Notes under the pieces: generated by a model | Told to the model about the DNA's origin: nothing | What the model saw: only the letters and a program-made list of their open reading frames with translations | The model's database searches: none | Shown: piece after piece, positions 38,187-45,896 of the stretch | Position numbering within the stretch: position 1 is the stretch's first letter | Layout of the letters: each line of letters starts with the position of its first letter | Program-made: the position numbers and the translations under genes | DNA from: Pyrinomonadaceae bacterium | Lineage (GTDB): Bacteria; Acidobacteriota; Blastocatellia; Pyrinomonadales; Pyrinomonadaceae | Assembly: GCA_030841085.1 (NCBI GenBank) | Contig: JAVEDP010000021.1 | Location: forward strand, 1-64,000 | Length of the DNA: 64,000 nt | Direction of reading: 5' to 3'

Positions 38187-39365
38187 ATGCCGCTCGGTCA
38201 GTTATTCACCCGCCGCATCACGATAGCTCGCATCTACGACATTCCGGTGCGCATCGATTACCGCTGGTTTGCAGTGGTGGCATTAAGCATTTGGCTCATT
38301 GCCGGCAATTTGCAAAATCACATAATCCAACTAGGCAACGTTCGCTTGCCGCCGCTTGAGCCGGTAACTGCCTGGATTCTCGGCTTTATTACCACTGCCG
38401 GACTGTTTCTTTCTGTCTTCGGCCACGAACTTTCACACGCACTAATGGCGCGCGCCGAAGGCATCGAGATTGAAGAGATCGTACTGCATCCCTTTGGTGG
38501 TTTAGCACGGCTGAAAACTGAGCCGCAGAGTCCTGGCGCCGAATTACGGATTGCGGTTGCTGGACCAGCCGCCAGTTTTGTTTTTGCTCTACTCGCTTTT
38601 GCCGCAACGAAGATCGCGGCGTTGGGAAACTACAATGCGACAGTCGTAGTTTTCTTTTTGATCGCCTGGGGAAACCTGCTGCTGGCTGTCTTCAATCTTT
38701 TTCCCGGATATCCGCTGGATGGAGGTCGCGTGTTGCGCGCGCTGTTGTGGCGCCGAAGCGGCAGCATCAAGGAAGCGACGCGCATGGCGGGAATCTGCGG
38801 CATTCTAATCGGTGGCACGTTGATTCTGTTCGGCATTTACATCGTGATTGCGCCGAGCTGGCGACCCTCGCAACCCTACTTCATGGGCGGGTGGTCCATT
38901 CTCGTCGGCTTGTTTCTGCTCGACACCGCCGCGAAGGTCGTTAAGGGCTCGCAAAACACGCGGCTGTTAACGGCCGGTGATGTAATGTCACCAGCCATCG
39001 TCATCGATCCGGCAATGACTGTTACGAAACTGATTGACGACGTGTTGCCGCTGCACCGACAGACCAGTTTTCCTGTCGCGGTCCAGGGACGCGCACACGG
39101 AATCCTGGCCCTTGAAGATCTAAAACCGTTGCCGAAAGAAAAGTGGCACACGACGCGCGTGAAAGATGTAATGCGCACTATCAGCCCGCAGTTATTCGTC
39201 GACACTTCGACGACATTCGAGTCTGCAAAAGAAATGATGAAGCACAACGGCACGGGTTCACTGGCGGTGGTAAACAGTCAAGGCCAACTGGTGGGCTTTC
39301 TGCAAAGCGGGAAAGTTACCAAGCGGTCTAAGAAAAGTCTCAATAACAACGCAAATCGTTCTTGA
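38187..39365 (+). CDS. Site-2 protease (M50) with two CBS domains
   Basis: The 392-residue intramembrane metalloprotease has HELSH at residues 80-84 in the helix GLFLSVFGHELSHALMARA. The second metal site NLFPGYPLDGGRVLRALLW follows in a later helix. Six or so membrane helices lie at 25-230 and a tandem CBS pair at 265-385 (VMSPAIVIDPAMTVTKLIDD, VMRTISPQLFVDTSTTFESA). CBS-fused rhomboid-independent S2P enzymes cut membrane anti-sigma factors or similar proteins, with the CBS pair sensing adenine nucleotides. ATG 38187 is chosen; the longer start at 38139 lies inside the cyclase gene. Co-transcription with the cyclase is likely. Confidence 0.9.
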   Translation: MPLGQLFTRRITIARIYDIPVRIDYRWFAVVALSIWLIAGNLQNHIIQLGNVRLPPLEPVTAWILGFITTAGLFLSVFGHELSHALMARAEGIEIEEIVLHPFGGLARLKTEPQSPGAELRIAVAGPAASFVFALLAFAATKIAALGNYNATVVVFFLIAWGNLLLAVFNLFPGYPLDGGRVLRALLWRRSGSIKEATRMAGICGILIGGTLILFGIYIVIAPSWRPSQPYFMGGWSILVGLFLLDTAAKVVKGSQNTRLLTAGDVMSPAIVIDPAMTVTKLIDDVLPLHRQTSFPVAVQGRAHGILALEDLKPLPKEKWHTTRVKDVMRTISPQLFVDTSTTFESAKEMMKHNGTGSLAVVNSQGQLVGFLQSGKVTKRSKKSLNNNANRS

Positions 39366-39524
39366 GCGCGCTGCCTTCCTCGGCTGCTCATCCGCTTGCT
39401 CGTTAGATCAATACATTCGCAGTTTCATTGGCGCGAATTCGCAACCGAACCGCCATTGCCACGCCTCTGCTTTTTCGCGATAATCCAACGGAGCTATATT
39501 ATTTCATAGCTGAAGGAATCATCG

Positions 39525-40475
39525 ATGCTGGCAGTAGTTGGAGCGCTCTTTGCAAATGCGCTGATTGCGGTTATGAAGCTCGCGGCGGCCTTCGTCACCG
39601 GCTCGTCGGGGATGATGGCTGAGGCGCTACATTCCATAGCCGACACGACCAATCAAGTTTTTCTGTTGCTTGGATTGCGCTTTTACCAGCGGCCGGCTTC
39701 AAAGAAACATCCTTTTGGCTACGGTAAGGAACGTTTTTTCTGGTCATTCATCGCGGCGATCTTCATTTTTGGCGTGGGTTCGACTTATGCCATTTATGAA
39801 GGCGTGGTGAAACTGAAACACCCGCACGCCCCCGAGAACCTGTTTTGGGCGTATTTGGTGCTGGGCCTTTCGTTCTTGTTGGAAGCGGGCTCGATAAGTC
39901 TGGCGATATATCAGGAAATGAAAGAGGCGCGCGCCGAAGGCTTATCGTTCGTTCAATATTTGCGCGAGTCGAAAGATCCGACTGCCAAGACAGTGCTCTT
40001 TGAAGATTCTGCGGCCTTGCTCGGTATCGTGATTGCCGCTACTGGCTTGTATTTGACTGAGCATCATGCAGGACCAGGCGCAGGATCATATTGGGACGGA
40101 CTGGCGTCAATTCTGATCGGTGTCGTGCTGGCAATCGTGGCTTTTGCATTGGCCCGCACCTCGCGTGCTTTGTTGCTGGGTGAGGCCGCGAGCGCGAAAA
40201 CTGTTAAAGCGATTAGGGCGGCAATCGAAAGTCATCCGAATGTAGTTAAGGTGGTCGAGATCTTGACGATGCATCTCGCTCCCAAACAGATCTTAATCAA
40301 CGCGCATGTGAACTTGCGCAATGATCTGGTGACCGACGACATCGAAAGAACTAATGAAGAGATCGAAAGTCTAATCATGAAAGCCGAGCCTAAGGTAGCA
40401 CTGATCTTTCTCGAGACAGCGCGAAAAGGTCATAAGATTGGTGCAAAGAGAAAAGTCGTTCCTGAGCATGCCTAG
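39525..40475 (+). CDS. Cation diffusion facilitator (zinc/cobalt efflux) transporter
   Basis: The 316-residue product has the six-helix CDF membrane domain. Helix 2 carries GMMAEALHSIADTTNQVFLL (HxxxD metal site) and helix 5 carries the second site in FEDSAALLGIVIAATGLYL. An internal soluble loop (EMKEARAEGLSFVQYLRESK) is longer than in YiiP. The cytoplasmic beta-alpha domain is at about 225-300 (IESHPNVVKVVEILTMHLAP). It exports divalent cations such as Zn in exchange for protons. The start ATG 39525 has GAAGGAA eight bases upstream. It lies 72 bases before cdaA. Confidence 0.9.
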   Translation: MLAVVGALFANALIAVMKLAAAFVTGSSGMMAEALHSIADTTNQVFLLLGLRFYQRPASKKHPFGYGKERFFWSFIAAIFIFGVGSTYAIYEGVVKLKHPHAPENLFWAYLVLGLSFLLEAGSISLAIYQEMKEARAEGLSFVQYLRESKDPTAKTVLFEDSAALLGIVIAATGLYLTEHHAGPGAGSYWDGLASILIGVVLAIVAFALARTSRALLLGEAASAKTVKAIRAAIESHPNVVKVVEILTMHLAPKQILINAHVNLRNDLVTDDIERTNEEIESLIMKAEPKVALIFLETARKGHKIGAKRKVVPEHA

Positions 40476-40559
40476 ATTTAGGATTTAGATTCGGGTTTGG
40501 TGAAACTAAATTGTCCTTGCTGAATCGTAAAGATCAAATCCGGAGTTTTGAACCGAGCA

Positions 40560-41420
40560 ATGCTGTTACTACTGCCATACACGGAGTATCTGGGAAGACT
40601 CGGTGAGCCGCGCAACATCGTGGACATCGTGCTTGTCTTCTTGCTTGTGTATGCAGTCTTAAAGCTCGTTCGTGGAACTCGTGCCGCCCCCATGGCCGCC
40701 GCCCTTGCTGCCTTTGCCATCCTCTACTGGCTCGCTGTTAAAGAAGATCTGGCAACCCTGGAATTTGTGCTGCGCGGTGGCTTGCTTTACATCGGCGTGG
40801 CCATCATCGTGCTCTTCCAGGCGGAAATCCGGCAGGCGTTGATTTCTTTTGGCAATCGTTTTCGCATGCCCTTCAGCCAAAGGCATCTGGGCCAATTTGG
40901 CGAAGGCGTCTACGATGAGATTATTCTGGCGGCAACGACACTTGCTTCCACCAAGACCGGCGCTCTAATCGTAATTGAACGTAATGTTGGACTGAAGAAC
41001 ATCATCGATGGCGGCGTGAAGCTCGACGCTGAACTCAGCTACGATCTGCTTATCAGTATCTTTCATACTGAATCGCCGCTGCACGATGGCGCCGTTATTG
41101 TGCGCCGGCATCGCGTAGCGGCTGCTTCCTGCTTTCTGCCGCTGACACTTAATCCGCGTCTCTCGCGCGACCTGGGCACGCGTCATCGCGCGGCGCTCGG
41201 CGTCACGGAAGATACAGATGCCGTGGCCGTAGTTGTTTCAGAAGAGTCGGGGCTGATTTCATTCGTGCAGCACGGTGAAATCAAGCGTGGTCTGGATGCG
41301 CCAAAACTGCGCGCTGCCATTTCGCAGGCGCTCGAAATATCGCGGAAACGCGAGAAGCCGCGAGAGCCGAACAAATCGCCAAGCGCGGATTCTGAAACTG
41401 AAGAAGTGCCGTTAGTTTGA
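40560..41420 (+). CDS. cdaA: Diadenylate cyclase, membrane CdaA type
   Basis: It makes cyclic di-AMP from two ATP. The product of about 286 residues has three N-terminal membrane helices (about 14-90; NIVDIVLVFLLVYAVLKLV) and a DAC domain at about 100-260. The two active-site motifs are intact: DGA in SPLHDGAVIVRRHR and RHR in LGTRHRAALGVTE. The C-terminal tail is charged and disordered. ATG 40560 is listed; TTG 40548 is closer to a CGGAG but spaced too tightly. It leads the cdaA-cdaR-glmM order found in Firmicutes, where c-di-AMP controls potassium and osmotic balance and links to cell-wall precursor synthesis. Confidence 0.95.
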   Translation: MLLLLPYTEYLGRLGEPRNIVDIVLVFLLVYAVLKLVRGTRAAPMAAALAAFAILYWLAVKEDLATLEFVLRGGLLYIGVAIIVLFQAEIRQALISFGNRFRMPFSQRHLGQFGEGVYDEIILAATTLASTKTGALIVIERNVGLKNIIDGGVKLDAELSYDLLISIFHTESPLHDGAVIVRRHRVAAASCFLPLTLNPRLSRDLGTRHRAALGVTEDTDAVAVVVSEESGLISFVQHGEIKRGLDAPKLRAAISQALEISRKREKPREPNKSPSADSETEEVPLV

Positions 41421-41534
41421 TCTCGCGATCGAACAAATCGCCGACAAACTTTAGTTGTCCCGGCGTTACGACAAGCTAAAGCTTATCGGACATGAAACTG
41501 ACATCACCAAACTTCGCAATCCGAAAATTTAGTT

Positions 41535-42344
41535 ATGCCTTTTCAGGACATTGACGACGAAGTCGAAGTAACTCCGGCCCCAAGGACGCCGTCGGCCTTT
41601 GAGAAAGGTTTGCGCAAAGCGTTTTTTGAGGACTGGGGCCTGAAACTGTTGGCGCTGGTCATCACGCTCGCGCTTTGGCTGGCCGTCACGGGGCAGAACA
41701 AGCCCGTCACGCTGCGTGTTTCCGGTGTGCAACTGAATTTCCTAAGACACGAGGGTTTGGAAATTAGTAACGAACTGCCCTCGACAATCGAGGTTGTGTT
41801 GACGGGCAGTCCGGGCAAGCTTGATCGTATTGGGCCACGCGATTTGGTGGCGACTGTCGACATCAGCGATCAGAAACCGGGGGAACGAATCGTGCGCCTG
41901 TCGCGGGATCGTGTCCAGATGGATTTGCCCGAAGGCGTCACGCTTCAGGGATTTCATCCGGCCACAATTCCAATTCGGCTCGAGCCACGCGTCGAGGCGC
42001 AACTTGAGGTGGAGGTCAAATTCGAGGGAACCTTGCCGGAAGGCTACGAACTCCGGAACGTCACGGCGAGTCCCGCCAGGGTTCGGCTGCGCGGGCCGGC
42101 CGATCGAGTAAACGCACTGCACAAGGCGATGACTGAAACAGTTTGGCTGGACGGAAAAAAAGAGAGCTTCAACCAGTCGAACGTGGCAATAAATATTCCC
42201 GACCCGAGGGTTGACGTGCTCGATCCAACAGTCGACATCCGCGTGGAAGTCTTCGAGAAAAAACGTAGCGACGCTCATCTCACCTTTCTGACCGCATCCG
42301 AAGGTGTTTCCTGGCCCAGTTCGCTGCGGCCACTCAGCAATTAG
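41535..42344 (+). CDS. cdaR: CdaA regulator, YbbR-domain protein
   Basis: The 269-residue protein has a cytoplasmic N-terminus, one membrane helix (residues about 32-55; LKLLALVITLALWLAVTGQN) and two or three YbbR beta repeats outside (about 60-260; IEVVLTGSPGKLDRIGPRDL, LEVEVKFEGTLPEGYELRN). YbbR/CdaR proteins bind CdaA and tune its activity in Gram-positive bacteria. Position between cdaA and glmM makes the assignment firm. The start ATG 41535 has no strong ribosome site. The gap from cdaA is 114 bases and contains no clear terminator, and glmM begins 31 bases after the stop. Confidence 0.92.
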   Translation: MPFQDIDDEVEVTPAPRTPSAFEKGLRKAFFEDWGLKLLALVITLALWLAVTGQNKPVTLRVSGVQLNFLRHEGLEISNELPSTIEVVLTGSPGKLDRIGPRDLVATVDISDQKPGERIVRLSRDRVQMDLPEGVTLQGFHPATIPIRLEPRVEAQLEVEVKFEGTLPEGYELRNVTASPARVRLRGPADRVNALHKAMTETVWLDGKKESFNQSNVAINIPDPRVDVLDPTVDIRVEVFEKKRSDAHLTFLTASEGVSWPSSLRPLSN

Positions 42345-42375
42345 TCTCACGATCATTCTTCTCATTCAGCAATTG

Positions 42376-43746
42376 ATGAAAAAACTTTTTGGCACTGACG
42401 GCATGCGCGGCGAAGCCGGAAAGTTTCCACTCGATGCTGCCACCATTGAAATTGTGGGCGCCTCGCTCGCGAACCATTTGCGAGAAAAACTGGGCCGCGC
42501 GCCGTTGATCGTTGTCGGACGTGACACGCGCGAGTCGGGACCGTGGCTGGAGCAGGCGCTCGCCCGCGGCGCGACTTCGGCGGGTGCCGAGTTGCAATCG
42601 GGAGGCGTGATTACGACGCCTGGGGTTGCCTATCTGGCGCGTTCACTTTCGGCCGACGCCGGGGTGGTGATTAGCGCGTCACACAATCCTTATCAGGACA
42701 ACGGCCTGAAAGTATTTGCGCCCGGCGGGAAAAAGCTAGACGAAGAGACTGAGCGGCTGATCGAGACAGATATTTTTGCGCAAACAGAAACGCCCGGTGC
42801 CGCAACCGTTAAAGGTTCCGAATCAACGCAAGTTTCTACGAATACAATTGAGACCAGTCCCTTGCAGTTACGTTATCTCGACTACCTCGCGGACGAAATT
42901 GGTCGCGGCCTTTCGCTCGCAGGGATCAAACTGGTAGTTGACTGCGCTAACGGCGCGGCTTCTGCGCTTGCGCCCGCGCTACTCGAACGACTTGGCGCCA
43001 CTGTCATCGCCATTAACAACGGGCCGGATGGGCGCAACATAAACTTGAACTGCGGATCGCTTCACACGGAGCAGTTGCAATCCGAAGTGCTGAAGCAGCA
43101 AGCCGATTTAGGAGTGGCTTTTGACGGCGACGCAGATCGCTCGCTGTTTGTTGATGCAAAAGGCCAACTGGTTAACGGTGACGGCAGTTTGTGGGTCCTC
43201 GCAAAATATTTGCACGAGCGCAATGAGCTAACCCACAAGACTGTCGTCGCCACCGTCATGAGTAACGTTGGTTTGGAGCTGGCGTTGAAATCGCGGGGTT
43301 TGACCTTGGTGCGAACAGACGTTGGCGACAAGTATGTCCTGGACGAACTATTGCGAAGTGGAGCGACGTTGGGTGGCGAACAGTCGGGACATATCATCCT
43401 GCCAAAACTAAGCCTCGCCGGCGACGGACTAATCACCACACTTTCGGTTCTGCGCGTGATCGTCGAAGAAAACAAATCTTTGCATCAACTGACCGAAGGC
43501 TTTGAGGTGTTTCCACAAGTGCTCGTCAACGTAAAAGTGGCGCAGAAACGTCCGTTCGCTGAGCTTCCCTCAATCAATAAGGTCGCCCGCGAGATCGAAA
43601 ACGAAATCGGCACGCGGGGACGTTTGCTGTTGCGTTACTCTGGAACTGAATCACTGGCACGCGTAATGATTGAAGGCGAGAGCCAGTCGCAAATTGAAGG
43701 TTTCGCGAACCGGCTTGCGGCGGCGATTAAAGAAACTCTGGGCTAA
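42376..43746 (+). CDS. glmM: Phosphoglucosamine mutase
   Basis: It converts glucosamine-6-phosphate to glucosamine-1-phosphate on the path to UDP-GlcNAc for peptidoglycan and lipopolysaccharide. The 456-residue protein starts MKKLFGTDGMRGEAGKFPLD. It has the phosphorylated Ser in VVISASHNPYQDNG, the metal loop in DGDADRSLFVD, the sugar loop GGEQSGHIILPKL and the phosphate loop RYSGTESLARVMIEGE. All are intact. ATG 42376 matches the family start; a longer frame overlaps cdaR. It is the third gene of the cdaA-cdaR-glmM unit. GlmM is known to bind CdaA and inhibit it in Gram-positive bacteria. Confidence 0.97.
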   Translation: MKKLFGTDGMRGEAGKFPLDAATIEIVGASLANHLREKLGRAPLIVVGRDTRESGPWLEQALARGATSAGAELQSGGVITTPGVAYLARSLSADAGVVISASHNPYQDNGLKVFAPGGKKLDEETERLIETDIFAQTETPGAATVKGSESTQVSTNTIETSPLQLRYLDYLADEIGRGLSLAGIKLVVDCANGAASALAPALLERLGATVIAINNGPDGRNINLNCGSLHTEQLQSEVLKQQADLGVAFDGDADRSLFVDAKGQLVNGDGSLWVLAKYLHERNELTHKTVVATVMSNVGLELALKSRGLTLVRTDVGDKYVLDELLRSGATLGGEQSGHIILPKLSLAGDGLITTLSVLRVIVEENKSLHQLTEGFEVFPQVLVNVKVAQKRPFAELPSINKVAREIENEIGTRGRLLLRYSGTESLARVMIEGESQSQIEGFANRLAAAIKETLG

Positions 43747-43920
43747 CTTCCACGCGTTTGATCGTACAAATTTTACTCACAAACCCTGCAACAATTACAT
43801 TCTCGACAGACTGAGCTTACGTCGCTTTTTTGTCGGTTTTCCTAAGAATTATCAGATTCTCTGCAAATCGGCGCCTACCATTTTTTCTTGGATAACTTTC
43901 TTGCACGGCATGCATGTTGC

Positions 43921-44051
43921 GATGTATATTGTGGGGCAAGAGAGACGGTTGGTGAATCCTCCGTCTCAAGTGGTTGCTGGGGTGAGGACAGTGACCACGA
44001 ATATGGATGGGCGCGACGTACTCCCACGTTTGTCGCGCCCATTCGCTTTTT
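43921..44051 (+). ncRNA. Candidate structured leader RNA before aroB
   Basis: A chain of base-paired elements fills the gap before aroB. ATATTGTGG (43926-43934) can pair with CCACGAATAT (43995-44004). A perfect seven-base stem GAGACGG/CCGTCTC is at 43942-43948 and 43961-43967. A broken stem GTGGT..CTG/CAG..ACCAC is at 43970-43979 and 43989-43998. The third and first stems compete for the same CCAC, as in a switch, and a strong terminator follows at 44007. This looks like a riboswitch or attenuator, or a small RNA with its own terminator. It does not match 4.5S, TPP, SAM, glycine or c-di-GMP patterns I know. The GGTTGGTGA of the second stem loop recalls 6S RNA, but the fit is weak. Confidence 0.45.
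44007..44051 (+). terminator. Strong intrinsic terminator upstream of aroB
   Basis: ATGGGCGCGAC (44007-44017) and GTCGCGCCCAT (44032-44042) are perfect reverse complements with an inner ACGT/ACGT pair. The tract TCGCTTTTTG follows (44043-44052). It ends either glmM read-through or the upstream structured RNA. If the RNA is a leader, this hairpin is its expression platform for aroB, which starts 104 bases later. Confidence 0.8.
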
Positions 44052-44154
44052 GATTCGCCCTTTTCCAAAAAACTTTCCAACAAAAGCTGCGTGCTAGAAT
44101 GCACAGTTCCAATTGCGCGCTGGTCCATACGGAACCGGCGACAGGAGTTTGGCA

Positions 44155-45294
44155 TTGCAGCGATTCCAGGTAAGCGTCCCGGCGCAACCCTCTAAATGCG
44201 AAATTGTGATCGGCCGGGGAATTCTCTCCGCCGCTGGAAGAGAAATCCGGCGCCGCCTTGGACCTCGGGCTCAACGTCTCGCGCTCATCTCGAACAAAAA
44301 AGTTTTCAAACTCTACGGCGCGCCGGTTGTCGAAAGCCTCGAAGCGGGCAGGTTTCAGGTCTCTCATTGGTTGATGGGTGATGGCGAGCGGTACAAATCA
44401 CTCAAGACAGCGGAAACAGCATTACAGTTTTTTAGTGAGCATGGCATTGAACGCACGGATGCAGTGGTCAGTTTAGGTGGAGGAGTGACCGGCGATCTCG
44501 CCGGTTTTGCTGCTTCGATTTACTTGCGCGGCGTCGCTTTCGTGCAAATTCCGACCACGCTCGTAGCTCAAATCGATGCTTCTATCGGCGGCAAAGTGGG
44601 CGTCAATCTCTCCAGCGGAAAAAATCGCGCCGGCGCGTTTCACCAACCAGGAATTGTCATTGCCGACCTCGAAACCCTTAACTCGCTGCCTGCTCGCGAG
44701 CTAACGGCAGGCTGGTGTGAATGCATAAAACAGGGTGCGACGGCCGGCCGGAAACTTTTCCAACAAACGACAGCCTATCTGTCGAACACCACGGGCAAGC
44801 AAGTGGCAATCACTTCGCAGCTCGAAAATCTGATCGCGGCGCACGCTGCGTTTAAGGCTTCAATTGTCAGCTCCGATATGCGAGAAGACCCTGAACGGAA
44901 CGATCCGCGTTCACGACGAATTCTAAATTTCGGGCACACGGTTGGACATGCGTTGGAGGAATTGACTGACTATCGGCGCTTTCGTCATGGCGAAGCGGTG
45001 GGATGGGGAATGTTAGTGGCCGGCGAACTTTCAAAAAATCTGGGCCTGCTCGATCAATCAGAGTTAGAATCGCTGCAAGCCGGCATTCGCCTTTGTGGCC
45101 AACTGCCCGCAGCCAGGGATATTGGTACCGACGCAATTCTCAGCGCGGTCAGACGCGACAAGAAAAGTGCTCGCGGCCAGGTGCAATGGGTTCTGCTGGA
45201 GCGAATCGGAAAGCCGCGAATTGTCAGTGGCGAGGAAATCGATGTCACCAGCCTAAAGACATCCATTCGAGACGCACTGAAACAGAGGAACTAG
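44155..45294 (+). CDS. aroB: 3-dehydroquinate synthase
   Basis: It closes DAHP to 3-dehydroquinate, the second step of the shikimate pathway, using NAD and Zn. The 379-residue product has the NAD-binding region with SLGGGVTGDLAGFAASIYLR and FVQIPTTLVAQIDASIGGKV. Substrate and metal residues follow in GIVIADLETLNSLPARELTA, LNFGHTVGHALEEL and FRHGEAVGWGM, carrying the two zinc His. The start TTG 44155 has AGGAG at 44143-44147 with good spacing; an earlier TTG is too close to it. A small membrane-protein gene begins two bases after the stop. A structured RNA and terminator lie upstream. Confidence 0.96.
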   Translation: MQRFQVSVPAQPSKCEIVIGRGILSAAGREIRRRLGPRAQRLALISNKKVFKLYGAPVVESLEAGRFQVSHWLMGDGERYKSLKTAETALQFFSEHGIERTDAVVSLGGGVTGDLAGFAASIYLRGVAFVQIPTTLVAQIDASIGGKVGVNLSSGKNRAGAFHQPGIVIADLETLNSLPARELTAGWCECIKQGATAGRKLFQQTTAYLSNTTGKQVAITSQLENLIAAHAAFKASIVSSDMREDPERNDPRSRRILNFGHTVGHALEELTDYRRFRHGEAVGWGMLVAGELSKNLGLLDQSELESLQAGIRLCGQLPAARDIGTDAILSAVRRDKKSARGQVQWVLLERIGKPRIVSGEEIDVTSLKTSIRDALKQRN

Positions 45295-45296
45295 AA

Positions 45297-45680
45297 ATGA
45301 ATACTAACGGGAGATCAAGCGAGCGCGGCGGTGCGCGGTTAAAGTTTATTATCGTCATCACGATCATTGGCGTCGTGGCATATATCGGTTACATGTTTCT
45401 TCCCGTGCTCTACCAGGCATATTTATTCAAGGACTTGATGCAGCACAACGTCGACGTCGCGTCTTCGCAAGGCTATCCGGCAACCTGGGTAAAAGATCAG
45501 TTGCAGAAAAGCGCGCCGGAATTTGGCGTGCCTGCAGATGCAGTGATTAATCCCGTGCAACGCGATAATCGCATCGAAGTCAGCGTTCAATATGTGATTC
45601 CAATTGAGTTCCCCGGCTATACCTACCAGTACAATTTCGATCATACCGTCAAGAGCACGGCGTTTCTTACGATTAAGTAA
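45297..45680 (+). CDS. Small single-pass membrane protein, unknown
   Basis: The 127-residue product has a basic N-terminus (RSSERGGARLK), one membrane helix at about residues 16-38 (FIIVITIIGVVAYIGYMFLP) and an extracytoplasmic domain ending in alternating strands (RIEVSVQYVIPIEFPGYTYQ, HTVKSTAFLTIK). It looks like the DUF4845-type or pilin-minor proteins that follow housekeeping genes in Acidobacteriota, but I cannot name the family with certainty. ATG 45297 lies two bases after the aroB stop with AGAGGAA inside the aroB end, so the two genes are translationally close and share an mRNA. Confidence 0.75.
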   Translation: MNTNGRSSERGGARLKFIIVITIIGVVAYIGYMFLPVLYQAYLFKDLMQHNVDVASSQGYPATWVKDQLQKSAPEFGVPADAVINPVQRDNRIEVSVQYVIPIEFPGYTYQYNFDHTVKSTAFLTIK

Positions 45681-45685
45681 CCTTA

Positions 45686-45860
45686 AATTTCGGACTGCGG
45701 CGGCTCGACGACGCTTTGGACTGCGGCGGCTTGATGCCGCTTTGGAGCGCGGCGGCTTGATGCCGCTTTTCGTTTTCCCGCTAACAATTTCAATAGTTCA
45801 ACTAAAGTTAGTTCTGGCTAAAGCTTGAAAAGCGGTGTCAAGCCACCGCACTCCAAATTT
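45686..45860. repeat. 26-bp tandem units plus inverted copy (GCGGCGGCTTGATGCCGC)
   Basis: Three direct units of 26 bases are at 45692-45717, 45718-45743 and 45744-45769. Each is GGACTGCGGCGGCTTGATGC with small changes, followed by CGCTTT. An inverted related unit is at 45828-45860 (AAAGCGGTGTCAAGCCACCG, then CACTCC). AAATTT flanks the array at both ends (45686-45691 and 45855-45860), so the whole is an imperfect palindrome. Each unit contains its own GC-rich stem with a T run, so it can also terminate transcription from aroB and rpoD, which converge here. Confidence 0.8.
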
Positions 45861-45896
45861 AGCGACCAACTCCTTTCGCTTTCGTATTCCACGAAA

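Noticed and set aside
43921-44051. aroB leader as 4.5S RNA, tmRNA or a known riboswitch
   Set aside because: The diagnostic loops and motifs of those classes are absent; only a loose GGTTGGTGA likeness to 6S RNA was seen, too weak to name it.
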